The notes beneath the pieces are model-generated. The model did no database searches. It was given only the letters and a program-made list of their open reading frames with translations, and was not told the origin of the DNA. Both the position numbers and the translations under genes were made by a program. Positions 16,401 through 25,408 of a DNA stretch of 64,000 nucleotides are shown piece after piece. Source of the stretch: Verrucomicrobiota bacterium. GTDB lineage: Bacteria > Verrucomicrobiota > Verrucomicrobiia > CAIQCK01. How positions within the stretch are numbered: position 1 is the first letter of the stretch; every line of letters starts with the position of its first letter. The stretch lies in assembly GCA_026397915.1 (NCBI GenBank), contig JAPLTX010000060.1, positions 1-64,000 on the forward strand, in the 5' to 3' direction.

Positions 16401-18419
16401 AAGATCAGTCAGCGTCGCCACCGCGTCGCGCTCGGCTTGCGCCTCGGCGATGCCGGCCATCATCTGCTTGAACGGCCCGGCCGCCGGGTCGCTCATGTTC
16501 TGGAGCGCCGCGCGCGCCGGCTCGACGCGCCCCTCGGCGAGCGCCAGCAACGCGCCGTTGACCAAGTCGCCCGCGTCGCCGGGCTTGAGCACGACGGCAG
16601 CGAGCCTCAGAAAATCATCCGGCGTCATCGCCAGCACCGGCAGTGTCGCGCCGACACCGGCGACTTTCTCGACCGTGATGTTGCGTCCGGCGGTGACTGC
16701 GACGACGGTGCCGCTGACGCGGCTGAGCGCGACCGTCTTGCCGCGCAGCGGGCTGTCGGCGGCCAGCAGCCGGGCGACAAAGCCGGCGAGTCGTTGCGTG
16801 GCGGCGACGTGCGCGGCCATGAGTTGTTGTTGTGGCGCGAGTTTCGGATCGGCGGCGGCGCTCTGCGCGGCTTGCAGCGCGGCGGCATAATCGCGCCGCC
16901 CCAGCAACGTCAGCCACGCGGGACAAAACTCGTTGTAGGCGCCTTGCGCGGCCTGACGGACACGCGCGGATTCCTCGGCGGCGCGGCGTTTCTCCTCGGC
17001 CTCTTTCGCGGCGAGCGCGGCCTTGCGCTCGGCCTCGGCCTTCTCGGCTTTGGAGCGGGCATCGGCCTCGCGGCGTGCGGCGGCTTCGCGAGCGACACGC
17101 GCGGCGGTTTGTTGGCGGGCGCGTTGTTTCTTCGCCTCGGCGCCGCGTTTCTCCCATTGGTCTGCCTGCTCGGCGGCTTGCTCGGCAAACTCCGTCTTTG
17201 CGTAATCGTGCCGGACGCGTTTGAAACGGCCGGTGACGTCGTCGTAATCGAGCGGATGCGCGCGCGCAAATTCCACGGCCTCGTAGTAAGCGCGGGCGGC
17301 GGCGTCGGCTTGCGCGGCCGCCGTCTTGATGTCCAACTGCGCGCGCAAGTCTCGTGCGCGATGCTCGCTCAGCACGAACAGCACCACGCTGCCGATCATG
17401 CACAGGACAATCAGCGCGATGCCCGCCCACATCAGCGGTGTCACGGTCACACCGTTGGTCTCGACGACGATGATTGGCCCCTCTTCCACCGCGCGAGCGG
17501 TCCGCTCGACGGGCGCGGCGTTTTCGCGCCGCTGCATCGTGGAACGGTTCGGCGCCACGCGCGCGTTGACCGGATGGCGGCCGCTGCGCACGAGTTGGAG
17601 ATCGCTGATCAACTCCGGCCAGCTTTGATAACGGTCGCGCCGGTCCTTGGCCATCATCTTCTCGATGACCATGCAGATGGCCTCGGTGAGCTGCGGCTGG
17701 AATTGGCGAGGATCCTGCACCGTTTCCTTGACCTGCTTCATCATGGCCACGGCGGTCGCCTCGTCGCCGAACGGCGCGTGGCCGGTGACCATGTGGTAAA
17801 GTGTCGCACCGAGGCCGTAGATGTCGCTGCGCGCGTCGAGATCGCGGCCCTCGGCTTGTTCGGGCGAGAGGTAGAACGGCGTGCCGAGTGTCATGCCACT
17901 GCGCGTGAGCTTGAGCGACTCCGGCCCGGTGATGATCTTGGCAAGGCCGAGGTCGCACACCTTCACCACGCCGTCGCGGTCAATGAGAACGTTTTCCGGC
18001 TTGATGTCGCGGTGGATGAGCTGCGCCTTCTCGAACGCGTAGCGGAGCGCCGTCGCCACGGGCAGGACGATGTCGAGCGCGTCCGTCTCGCTCATCCTGA
18101 TCTTGGCATCCACCAACGCACGGACTGACTTGCCCTCGATATACTCCATCGCGAGGTAGTTTGCGTCGTCGGCCTTGCCCGCGTCATAGACTTGGACGAT
18201 ATGCCGGTGCGTCAGGATCGCCGCCGCGCGCGCTTCGTTGCGGAAACGGCCGATGAACTCCGCGCTCTCCGAAAACTCCGGGCTGAGCAATTTCAGCGCG
18301 ACGATGCGGTCGAGGCTGACCTGGCGCGCTTTCCACACCGTGCCCATGCCGCCCTCGCCGATCTTCTGCAACAGCTCGAAGCCGCCGATGCGACGCAATT
18401 TGGACTGGTCCTCGGTCAT
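13464..18419 (-). CDS. Giant receptor-type Ser/Thr protein kinase
   Basis: This 1651-residue PknB-type kinase has its domain at residues 13-280: GEGGMGTV loop, K43 in VALK, HRDIKPEN with catalytic D138, CDLGLAK (DLG in place of DFG) and SPEQ. One membrane helix at about 328-350 follows. A long Ala/Arg/Glu-rich coiled coil at about 360-500, a repeat-rich middle, a parallel beta-helix-like segment (Asn/Cys ladder around VVRGCAFSRPF and LSNCLIATPG) and two LamG/jelly-roll-like modules complete it, each starting near an ELPDNRVELAYDF or DLGGDKFEWNYDF motif. The sensor half lies outside the cytoplasm. The ligand may be a carbohydrate or cell-wall polymer. Confidence 0.88.
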   Translation of the reverse strand: MTEDQSKLRRIGGFELLQKIGEGGMGTVWKARQVSLDRIVALKLLSPEFSESAEFIGRFRNEARAAAILTHRHIVQVYDAGKADDANYLAMEYIEGKSVRALVDAKIRMSETDALDIVLPVATALRYAFEKAQLIHRDIKPENVLIDRDGVVKVCDLGLAKIITGPESLKLTRSGMTLGTPFYLSPEQAEGRDLDARSDIYGLGATLYHMVTGHAPFGDEATAVAMMKQVKETVQDPRQFQPQLTEAICMVIEKMMAKDRRDRYQSWPELISDLQLVRSGRHPVNARVAPNRSTMQRRENAAPVERTARAVEEGPIIVVETNGVTVTPLMWAGIALIVLCMIGSVVLFVLSEHRARDLRAQLDIKTAAAQADAAARAYYEAVEFARAHPLDYDDVTGRFKRVRHDYAKTEFAEQAAEQADQWEKRGAEAKKQRARQQTAARVAREAAARREADARSKAEKAEAERKAALAAKEAEEKRRAAEESARVRQAAQGAYNEFCPAWLTLLGRRDYAAALQAAQSAAADPKLAPQQQLMAAHVAATQRLAGFVARLLAADSPLRGKTVALSRVSGTVVAVTAGRNITVEKVAGVGATLPVLAMTPDDFLRLAAVVLKPGDAGDLVNGALLALAEGRVEPARAALQNMSDPAAGPFKQMMAGIAEAQAERDAVATLTDLRAQLEAQQWPIAFARLLMLDTHYTNTVAVAAAGSELTAARAQLLAAPPSAATADPAAQLALSEIRRAADARDWKRALAVFTALDAQLDDPATSDAVAQATQAAIEAQRRRLVAESGLLEAAALSDVARRRAVQKADGYVWIVKSDGTGNAASLQEALAKSDDDDAIELGEGTHVVSRFDGSDRQNIQIYGRGGALPVITDVTGSETNTVSQFLMACGDNWRLENLHFQFSGAALHQRGTNLVVRGCAFSRPFEPRRTGIALFAECNGDWRVTLSNCLIATPGSDTVMAYPFRETVPHYNIDINHCTLWTLSGSVFSTSRRASERHFALSLRNSVVVAQRVASTVWTRELMRAGLTYTGDRNLAYVGRYADETPTLGDENWKELFPGQDTASVITQVPYAMLTALRRGRPAPALRDFALIASGDLRLASDSNGITLADDGAEAGVRWPAWRWEHFLKNAAATMPSEMIESGTLLAAVTPPALTEAQQAQAAAIPLAALFNGAVRELPDNRVELAYDFANTNQLADWRVIGAKISTGAAAGLSSFMVSNNAVRKIVLDQSLLAHNARFKGDVSLQFNAVVERGAVVAGVLSFPNERLAAVADLSSGLRVVSREATSFDVITNLNAKMTGLRAFPVTVGTEGNKLVEIVPDIGTLEAPLPRAHTVCELGLAADRTIARFSQVRLRGVLDTNWLAATRARAVLGPAAADTNATVTSTAPPAAMLSTNVAPTVAMIVGTNLASAVLLTQAQQLKASQISVVSLFKGAVKDLGGDKFEWNYDFTKPEQIADWESATPAAWAHDNAQLARQPGAAQPLWFRARLRGDFTVSWRTRATSTETCHLALRYGSGDDAPWIVAGMGVFDTGSSDGATARDLGIGRRAPPGNVVRELSRHAVALGADRSSLAFLCSHVGDLLRLQLRQRGSEQTPVHAEARVPRAETTITLGFDGNSKSQFELDDIRITGIPDPEWIRAEQARIVLQPAK

Positions 18420-18474
18420 TTGCCGCCGACTATTAGCAGACCGCCGCGGCCTGCGCGAGCCGGGAGTTGGTGGT

Positions 18475-18927
18475 TCAAAAGGTCCGCTGGCTGTCGAGCA
18501 GGATGGTGACGGGGCCGTCGTTGACCAGTTCCACGTCCATCATCGCCGCGAACCGGCCTTCCGCGACCTTCAGCGGCGTTGCGGCGCGGAGCTTTTCCAT
18601 AAAGCGGCCGTAGAATGTTTCCGCGTCGGCCGGCGGCATCGCGTCGGAAAAACTGGGCCGTGTGCCTTTGCGAACGTCGCCGTGAAGCGTGAACTGCGAC
18701 ACCACGAGCACGCCGCCACCGATGTCGGTGACGGAGCGGTTCATCTTGCCTTCAGCGTCGTGAAAGATGCGGAGCGAGAGAATCTTGCCGATGATGTAAT
18801 CGCTGTCGGCGTCGGTGTCCTCCTTGCCGATGCCAAGCAGCACCAGCAGTCCACGACCGATCTCGCCGACGATCTGCCCGTCCACGCGGACTGCCGCGCG
18901 GCTGACTCGTTGCACCACGATGCGCAT
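18475..18927 (-). CDS. dtd: D-aminoacyl-tRNA deacylase
   Basis: This 150-residue enzyme hydrolyses D-aminoacyl-tRNA (D-Tyr-tRNA and Gly-tRNA-Ala), a proofreading function in the cytoplasm. Conserved elements are MRIVVQRVSRAAV at the start, SQFTLHGDVRKGTRPSF carrying the SQF-TL active-site motif, and NDGPVTILLDS near the end with the Gly-cis-Pro pair. The frame continues upstream to 19242, through a REP-type repeat, but ATG 18927 is the conserved start. It lies 55 bases upstream of the kinase gene on the same strand. Confidence 0.95.
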   Translation of the reverse strand: MRIVVQRVSRAAVRVDGQIVGEIGRGLLVLLGIGKEDTDADSDYIIGKILSLRIFHDAEGKMNRSVTDIGGGVLVVSQFTLHGDVRKGTRPSFSDAMPPADAETFYGRFMEKLRAATPLKVAEGRFAAMMDVELVNDGPVTILLDSQRTF

Positions 18928-19667
18928 GGCTGAAGCCTGTAGCCGAACTACCCGAAGCTTGCAACCGGAAACATAAAGCGGATCTGTCGGCTTGTTCTTG
19001 CGATTCTTCGCATCGTGCAGGAAAAGCGGCAGAGGACTGCCGCTGCCTGAGCCGTATCTATTCAGTCGCCGCTGCCCCTCACCCCGACCCTCTCCCCACT
19101 GGCGTGGGGAGAGGGAGACGCTTTCGCGCGAGCCTCGATGGTCACTGTTTAGTGAGCGTGTCGCTGCGGCCACATTCCCTCTCCCCATCCGATGGGGAGA
19201 GGGCCAGGGTGAGGGGCCGTCCGGGTTCAACTGCATGGTCACGGCTAAGAGGCCGCGCCTATGTGTGGGGCTATCAAGAACGCGGCAGCGTCTTGGACTG
19301 CGGCAGTCCTCTGCCGCTTTGGATTCGCGAGGAGACTCCCGAACTCATCACGGCCCATTCATGAACGAATGCAAGTCATTGGAACCGCAGGATCGTAGGG
19401 CGCAAGTCGCCCTGGGAGCGCGGGCATCCTGCCCGCCTTGACGCGCAAACGACGACGGACTTTCTTTGAGTGGCACATCCCTCGGTCAGCAGCCGAAGGC
19501 GGGCAGGATGCACGCGCTCCCAGGGGGCGGATTCCCCAGGTTTACGATGAGCCTTTTTGCCAACCGCTCAATGAGTGGGACCGGTCCATGAATTGGCCGT
19601 GCGGACTCATACCCCGTGCAAAAAAACTATCGAACAGACCGCCGTCGGCGAAGTATAAGCAACGCCC
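18928..19667. repeat. 740-bp gene-free stretch with nested inverted repeats
   Basis: This region contains no convincing gene. Outer arms AAAGCGGCAGAGGACTGCCG (from 19023) and its reverse complement (19300-19320) surround an inner pair, 19075-19116 and 19177-19218. Each inner arm carries CCTCACCC...CCCTCTCCCC followed by its own hairpin. Further right, GGGAGCGCGGGCATCCTGCC (from about 19418) is inverted at about 19498-19527. The outer and inner arms are themselves palindromic. This is a cluster of REP/MITE-type elements between dtd and the lactate permease. Confidence 0.75.
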
Positions 19668-21287
19668 ATGTGGCAACAGAACTACACCGCCGTCGTCGGC
19701 AACCTGTGGCTTTCGGCGGCGGTGGCGGCGCTGCCCATCCTTCTCTTGTTCTACCTCATCGGCGTGCGGCGGCTCGCGGCGTGGAAGGCGGCGCTCGCAG
19801 CACTGGCGACGGCGTTCGGCATTGCGTGCTTCGCCTTTGGGACACCGGTATCTGTGGCGGCGGCATCGGCGTTCTATGGCGCAGCGTTCGGGCTGTTCCC
19901 GATTTGCTGGATTGTGTTGTCAGCCATCTTCCTTTACCGGCTCACAGTGGAGAGCGGGCAGTTCGAGGTCATCAAGGACTCCATCGCGCATCTCACCGAT
20001 GACAAGCGGCTGCACGTGCTGCTGATCGCATTTGCGTTCGGCGCGTTCGTCGAGGGCGCGGCGGGCTTTGGCGCGCCGGTGGCCATCGCAGGCGCGATGC
20101 TGGCGGGCGTGGGCGTGCGTGCGTTTGACGCAGCCGCGCTTTGCCTGCTGGCCAACACCGCGCCGGTGGCGTTCGGCTCGATCGGCATCCCGATCATCAC
20201 GCTGGCGGGGTTGACCGGTCTGCCGCTCGACAAGCTGAGCGCGAGCGTTGGCCGCATCTCGCCAATTTTGTCGCTGATCGTGCCGCTGTATTTGATGGTG
20301 GTATTCGCGGGCTGGAAGAAATCGCGCTCTGTCATGCCTGCCGTGGCCGCGGTCGGTGTGACATTTGCCGGCACGCAGTTTGTCGTTTCCAATTTCCACG
20401 GTCCTTATCTGACAGATATCCTCGCTTCGTTGGGCGCGATGGGTGCGCTCGTGGCGCTGCTCCAGTTCTGGAAACCAAGCGATGATTTTTTCCACGAGGA
20501 TGCGGCGCCGGCGCAGCGTGCTTCACACAGCGCCGCCGCCGTCTTGCGGGCGTGGACGCCTTACCTGCTGCTGGTGCTTTTCGTGTTGCTGTGGGGCTTC
20601 GAGCCGATCCGCGTGCGGCTGGAGAACATGACACTCCGGCTGGACGTGCCGTTCCTCCACAACCACGTGATGCGGATGCCGCCGGTGGTGAAGGAAGCGA
20701 CGGCGACGGCGGCGGTGTTCAAGTTCGACTGGCTTGCGGCGGCGGGCACAGGCTGCATGTTCGCCGCGATTCTCGGCGGGCTGGTGATCGGAATACGGCC
20801 GCGCCAGATGGTGCGGGTCTTTGCCGCCACGCTGCGCCAGCTTGCGCTGCCGGTGCTGACCATCGCCTCGGTGCTCGGCTTCGCGTTCCTGATGAACTAC
20901 TCCGGCATGACCGTGACGCTGGGGTTGGCGTTCGCGGCTACGGGCTGGTTCTTCCCGTTTTTTAGCGCGTTCCTCGGCTGGCTCGGCGTGTTCGTAACCG
21001 GCAGCGACACCTCGGCCAACGCGCTCTTCGGCAATCTGCAAGTGGTCACGGCGCAGAAGCTTGGCTTGAATCCGCTGCTGACCGCCGCCACCAACTCCGC
21101 CGCCGGTGTGATGGGCAAGATGATTTCGCTCCAGAGCATTGCCGTCGCAGTCGCGGCCACCGGCATGCCGCACTCGGACGAGAGTAAACTTTTCCGTTGG
21201 ACGATCAAGCACAGCCTGCTGCTGACAGCGGTCATCGGCCTCATTGCGATGGTGTTCGCCCACCTCACGCCGTGGGTGATGCCGTAA
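19668..21287 (+). CDS. L-lactate permease family transporter
   Basis: This 539-residue protein with about 13 membrane segments belongs to the LctP/LldP family (lactate or glycolate:proton symport). Family features are WLSAAVAALPILLLF near the start, FVEGAAGFGAPVAIAGAML, ANTAPVAFGSIGIPI and, near the end, TGSDTSANALFGNLQ, PLLTAATNSAAGVMGKM and the terminal helix. Length matches LctP (about 530-550). ATG 19668 follows 'aagcaacgcc' without a good Shine-Dalgarno. It stands alone, with repeats upstream and a gene scrap downstream; no lactate dehydrogenase gene is adjacent. Confidence 0.9.
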   Translation: MWQQNYTAVVGNLWLSAAVAALPILLLFYLIGVRRLAAWKAALAALATAFGIACFAFGTPVSVAAASAFYGAAFGLFPICWIVLSAIFLYRLTVESGQFEVIKDSIAHLTDDKRLHVLLIAFAFGAFVEGAAGFGAPVAIAGAMLAGVGVRAFDAAALCLLANTAPVAFGSIGIPIITLAGLTGLPLDKLSASVGRISPILSLIVPLYLMVVFAGWKKSRSVMPAVAAVGVTFAGTQFVVSNFHGPYLTDILASLGAMGALVALLQFWKPSDDFFHEDAAPAQRASHSAAAVLRAWTPYLLLVLFVLLWGFEPIRVRLENMTLRLDVPFLHNHVMRMPPVVKEATATAAVFKFDWLAAAGTGCMFAAILGGLVIGIRPRQMVRVFAATLRQLALPVLTIASVLGFAFLMNYSGMTVTLGLAFAATGWFFPFFSAFLGWLGVFVTGSDTSANALFGNLQVVTAQKLGLNPLLTAATNSAAGVMGKMISLQSIAVAVAATGMPHSDESKLFRWTIKHSLLLTAVIGLIAMVFAHLTPWVMP

Positions 21288-21303
21288 GCGGCGCTACCAC
21301 GGA

Positions 21304-21426
21304 ATGTCTTGGTGGCAACCTCGTCCAGCCACCGCGCACTTCCAGACCAGCGTGAAAGACCACGAAGCCGCCGTGGACCTCGCATGGGCGCTGATCAACA
21401 GCGCCGAGTTCCTCTACCGGCACTGA
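21304..21426 (+). pseudogene. C-terminal scrap of a DUF1553-type protein
   Basis: The frame 21304-21426 encodes 40 residues ending DLAWALINSAEFLYRH and TGA. The string W-A-L-(I/L)-N-(S/T)-x-E-F-L-x-x-H is the usual extreme C-terminus of DUF1549/DUF1553 proteins, which are several hundred residues long and abundant in Verrucomicrobiota and Planctomycetota. No upstream part of such a gene exists, since the lactate permease occupies that space. It is best read as a leftover from deletion or rearrangement. Recognition rests on the short motif alone. Confidence 0.5.
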
Positions 21427-21619
21427 CCTCTCTCCTTTGGTCACCATCTCAGCCGCGCGCCATGAGAAAATCCTTGGCCGCTCAGGCTGACCGCTGTCCG
21501 CTGAAAGCTGACGGCTGAGAACTGAAACGTTTTTCTCCCTTGCCGCGTTCTGCTCGTCACCTACACCGGACGCGGTTGAGCCACAAGAATGCGACTGAGT
21601 CGAGGGGCAATGGCCACGG

Positions 21620-22342
21620 TCATCCGCGCCGTAGCCACAAGTGGCGTATGACAATGACTCCTGCTGGCGAGTTGGTTTCAATGTAACTGAACGTCCGCTC
21701 GTGCTTGGAAACGGCTACTCGCTCAGCGTAATCGGCTGGATTCGAGCTCAAACAATAAACAGGGCCGTAAGAAGTCGAAATTGTATCTTTTCTGTCTTCG
21801 AGGGCTACGGAGAGTTTTTCCAGAAGAGCATAATCCGGACGGGCGTAGGCAACCATCATTCCATTTTGCATCGCCCAAGCGTAATCGCCGTTCACAAAAC
21901 GAATGAGTCCCCTGTCGCAATAGTGAGCGCCGACAGTGTGCGCCTTGTCCACAGGCTTGCACTCGATGAATAGGCCATACTGCGAGTTCATTACCCCTGC
22001 CGGCCGATCAATGAATTCCACGAGAAGGTCTGGCATCTTATCCGGGCTGTTGCCATTAAAATTGCGAACCTTTGGTTCGCGTCGCACGGAAGCAAAAACT
22101 TCACGGTTAAATCCATCTACCACGCCCTTGTCGAAAATTTCGTCATACAACCGCTCGTAGAGTTCATGTGTGACAACATCCTCAGTGGCTGTCGCCAAAT
22201 CAAAATCCGGCCGTCCACGAGTAACCATCAATCTCCACGCCGCACGAATGGCAGATTCAACCACGAGATGTATGCGCAAGGAGAGCGGCGGGTGTGGCAG
22301 TTGAACTCCCTCGTTACTCTCCTCGAACATTTCCAGCGTCAT
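21620..22342 (-). CDS. PD-(D/E)xK-like protein, candidate restriction endonuclease
   Basis: This 240-residue protein has no family I can name with certainty. KMPDLLVEFI followed about 20 residues later by GLFIECKPV gives Pro-Asp...Glu-Cys-Lys, the PD-(D/E)xK catalytic pattern, with a preceding helix containing EDVVTHELYERLYDEIF. The gene starts 4 bases after the stop of the large methylase gene on the same strand, so the two are almost certainly co-translated. The pairing of methylase and nuclease-like protein suggests a restriction-modification function. A repair or regulatory accessory protein is the alternative. Confidence 0.65.
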   Translation of the reverse strand: MTLEMFEESNEGVQLPHPPLSLRIHLVVESAIRAAWRLMVTRGRPDFDLATATEDVVTHELYERLYDEIFDKGVVDGFNREVFASVRREPKVRNFNGNSPDKMPDLLVEFIDRPAGVMNSQYGLFIECKPVDKAHTVGAHYCDRGLIRFVNGDYAWAMQNGMMVAYARPDYALLEKLSVALEDRKDTISTSYGPVYCLSSNPADYAERVAVSKHERTFSYIETNSPAGVIVIRHLWLRRG

Positions 22343-22345
22343 GCG

Positions 22346-25300
22346 TCAGGTCTCGAAAACGTCGAGGTGTTCGCGGACGAGTTCCGCACCGAGCAATCGC
22401 GCCCGGCTCGGTGTCCAATAACGATACTGGTTGAGCATCGCTACGAACAATCCGCCCTTCACTTGCTGGATAATGCGGGTGCTGCCCGTGTCGTCGGCCA
22501 GCTTGAGCAACACATCGCGGAACAAACCATCAGGCGCGGGCATTGTCGTGCCGCGTTTTGAGATGAGCATCAGGCCGAAGGGCGCGGAAGTCTGAAGGAA
22601 AGCCGCGTCCGGCTTCCAAAGTTCCACCTGCGGTTCGTCCCCCGCGACTTTGAAGAATGGGCGCAGGATAGATTCGAGGCGTTTGCGGAAGCGCTCGCGC
22701 TCCGCCGGGCGAGGTGGATTGCAGGCGCGGTCACGCGATTCGATGTAAGGCATCGCCACCTCAACCGTGTCGCGCACGACCTCCATATCTTTGCTATCAA
22801 GACCAAAAAGGCTTCCGAAGAAGGTGTCTATCTCGCCGAAGACCGTCGTGTCACGGCGGATGAGCCGGTCTGAGAGCTGGGTTACAATCTGGCGTTGCGC
22901 CCCTGACAGTTTCTCGTAAGGAAGAATTGGGCAGTTGTCGAAATCGGTCTTGTAAACAACCCGTCTTTCAGCGCCGAACACTGGTGCGGTGATAAGCGCA
23001 TGATGACTCCACAAAAATGAATGGCAAAAGAGGAGCAGGTATCGCACTAGCTGTTCGCCAGCCGGATGGCCAGAAGCCGAGTAGCCATAAAAATTCTGAT
23101 TGAAAGCTACATCCTCCAAGCTCAACACAGCCCAACCGTTTCTCCTGTCAGTGCCCGGCGACTGTTTGGCTAGCAATAGAGGTGCTTGGTAGTTGTCTGC
23201 CTTCCTAGGCCGGCATGCTGTTTTCCGCGCGAACGGAATCAAAGCCTTGGTGTTCACAACAAACTCCCCGTCCTCGGCAGCAGTCAGATTTGGCAGGCCC
23301 TTTAGAAACGAGGCGTCTCGTTGTGTTTGTCCTTCCTTCACCATGTAGCCTGCTACACTGAGCAGGCCCGACTCCTTCTCCCAATAGTCTTCGAGTCGCG
23401 GACAGCCGGCTTTCTGCAATCGAACAACAACTTCCGCATCCAATGAAGTCCCCAATGCCAGCGCCTTCCAAATCCACGGTTGTTCAAACGTCGCCTCGAT
23501 CTCGACAGGCTGAACTGACTTCGCATCAATCCGCATCTCGCCATTTCTGTTAAGCGAAGTGTCATATTGCGGCGTGATGAGCCGGAGCGAGTGGCCAGGC
23601 TTGGGCTGACGATTGCGGGCGAATAGCATAATGAAAGGCTGGTTCATCTGCGGCCAGACCGCCGTGTCGGAGAGGTTCGTGCCGTTGATTATGCCCGTGA
23701 CCTCAACCAACCGCAGGAATGTCTCTCTCGCGCGGCGTGGAATATCCTCTTGCTTGAGCAGGATACGGGCGGGCAACGCCATCGCGATTCGTCCGCCCGG
23801 TTTGCACCACTCCGTTGCCTTCCAGACGAACGGCAGGTCCGGGCCGAAGTCAGGATTCTCATAGGCGTCGGCCGTTGGCTCGTCCGCGCGACGAGCGATG
23901 ATGGCTTTGCTCAGTCGGTTGAATTCCTCGGCGAGTGCGCGTTCCTTGCCCTTGAGACTGGTCCACGGCGGATTGCTAAGGATGAGGTCAAACTGTCCGT
24001 CGAAACGGCGGCCGACATGCTCGGCCAAGCTGCCCGCAATCGCGCCTTCCTCCGGATCAATGCCATCACGTCGGAAGTTGAAGAGCACCTTGTTGCGGAG
24101 TTTGTTGAACCCGAGTTTCTCTGGAGGCACGGGTTTCGGGTCGAGTTCGATGGCGGTGAGGTAAAGGCTGAGCGCCGCGAGTTTGATGGCGGAATCGCTG
24201 ATGTCGAAACCAGTAAGTTGCTTATCCAGAATTTCGCGGATGGCCTTGGTGTCCGGACGCTGGCCGGTGGCTTTCCACCGTTCTTGGTAAAGACGCCGGA
24301 AGGCGAGAACAAGAAAGACAGAAGCGCCGCACGCCGGGTCAAGGACGCGGGCGTTATGCGCATTTGGAAGCTTGGCGAAGGCTTCATCAACCAGCGTGGC
24401 GGCGATATTGCGTGGAGTGTAGTGGACGCTCGTCTCCTTCGCGGTCTGGTGCTCCCACTTCCACGCGAAACGTTCATAAACCTGACTCAGCAAACCAACG
24501 GGAACGTGCGCGAAATCGTATTGTCCGAAATTCGGGATGCCTAGTGGGAGTTGGTAATTATCATCGCCCGACGGCTCTTCGCCCCTGATGATGGCGCTCA
24601 GATGGAAGAACACGCGCCCGCCCGTGCGGCGACCAATGTCCTCGAAGTAGCTGCTGCTGCCGTCGTCAGTGAGCGGGAGCAGGTCGCCGTTGAAAGTCTT
24701 GTTGAGCCAAGCCGAAGTGCGAGCCGCGTTCTCGGCGTTGACAAAGCAGTCGCGAATGCTGGTTGCCTTCGGAGCAATGCGTCGAACATCGCCGTCTTGG
24801 ATTACGCGTCGGTCGCGCAAAAAGCGGAAGAACAACGCACGCCCCATGAGCGAGAGAACATCAGCGCGCTTGAGCTTCAGCGTGGCGAGACGGTCGGCGA
24901 CGCTCCACACCAGCTTGAACATCGCGGAGAAGACGTAATCCGCCTCCTTTGGTTCGCCTTTACCATCATAGTGACCGTGAGCAAGCCGCGAGAAAAATGT
25001 CAGCGCTTCTGGTGTGCCGGGCGTGTAAAGCTTCCAATCCGGCATTCTGTCAGCCAGTGACACCGGCACGACAGCAAGTTCGCCGGGACGGATACGAGCG
25101 AGGTAGGCGCGGTCACCACGGCAGGCGAGCTTGCGCCGGAGAGTGTCGAGCTGTTGCTCCTGTTCTCTGGGTGTTTGGGCCAGCCGACTTTCGTTGACGA
25201 TGAAAAGCAAAGGTCGCCCCTGACTTTCCGCAACACCATCGGGCAGGAGATCATCCGCTTTGGGCAGGCTGTCGTCATCTCGCCGAAAGAGATCGAGGTA

Positions 25301-25408
25301 GTCCAACAATCCTGAGGATGCCACGCCACCTAGTTCATGAAAACTACGGCTGGAAACGCCGTAGCTTTGAACCTCGGCTTTAAGGTTTAATGTTCCACCG
25401 CTAGGCAT
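22346..25408 (-). CDS. Large N6-adenine DNA methyltransferase (Eco57I/type IIG-like)
   Basis: This 1020-residue protein is read from ATG 25408 (MPSGGTLNLKAEV); the open frame extends to 25561. The SAM-binding motif DPACGASVFL begins near residue 357 and the catalytic NPPW tetrapeptide (DLILSNPPW) near residue 479, both in the order of gamma-class N6-adenine methylases. About 350 residues precede them and 540 follow. The C-terminal half (VWPQMNQPFIMLFARN, LLLAKQSPG, NQNFYGYSA) resembles the target-recognition and specificity part of type IIG or BREX-like methylases. No nuclease motif is obvious in the N-terminus, which fits with a separate nuclease gene just downstream. Confidence 0.85.
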   Translation of the reverse strand: MPSGGTLNLKAEVQSYGVSSRSFHELGGVASSGLLDYLDLFRRDDDSLPKADDLLPDGVAESQGRPLLFIVNESRLAQTPREQEQQLDTLRRKLACRGDRAYLARIRPGELAVVPVSLADRMPDWKLYTPGTPEALTFFSRLAHGHYDGKGEPKEADYVFSAMFKLVWSVADRLATLKLKRADVLSLMGRALFFRFLRDRRVIQDGDVRRIAPKATSIRDCFVNAENAARTSAWLNKTFNGDLLPLTDDGSSSYFEDIGRRTGGRVFFHLSAIIRGEEPSGDDNYQLPLGIPNFGQYDFAHVPVGLLSQVYERFAWKWEHQTAKETSVHYTPRNIAATLVDEAFAKLPNAHNARVLDPACGASVFLVLAFRRLYQERWKATGQRPDTKAIREILDKQLTGFDISDSAIKLAALSLYLTAIELDPKPVPPEKLGFNKLRNKVLFNFRRDGIDPEEGAIAGSLAEHVGRRFDGQFDLILSNPPWTSLKGKERALAEEFNRLSKAIIARRADEPTADAYENPDFGPDLPFVWKATEWCKPGGRIAMALPARILLKQEDIPRRARETFLRLVEVTGIINGTNLSDTAVWPQMNQPFIMLFARNRQPKPGHSLRLITPQYDTSLNRNGEMRIDAKSVQPVEIEATFEQPWIWKALALGTSLDAEVVVRLQKAGCPRLEDYWEKESGLLSVAGYMVKEGQTQRDASFLKGLPNLTAAEDGEFVVNTKALIPFARKTACRPRKADNYQAPLLLAKQSPGTDRRNGWAVLSLEDVAFNQNFYGYSASGHPAGEQLVRYLLLFCHSFLWSHHALITAPVFGAERRVVYKTDFDNCPILPYEKLSGAQRQIVTQLSDRLIRRDTTVFGEIDTFFGSLFGLDSKDMEVVRDTVEVAMPYIESRDRACNPPRPAERERFRKRLESILRPFFKVAGDEPQVELWKPDAAFLQTSAPFGLMLISKRGTTMPAPDGLFRDVLLKLADDTGSTRIIQQVKGGLFVAMLNQYRYWTPSRARLLGAELVREHLDVFET

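Noticed and set aside
15882..18128. 748-codon plus-strand frame opposite the kinase
   Set aside because: The kinase on the minus strand has all catalytic motifs, so this frame is only its antisense shadow.
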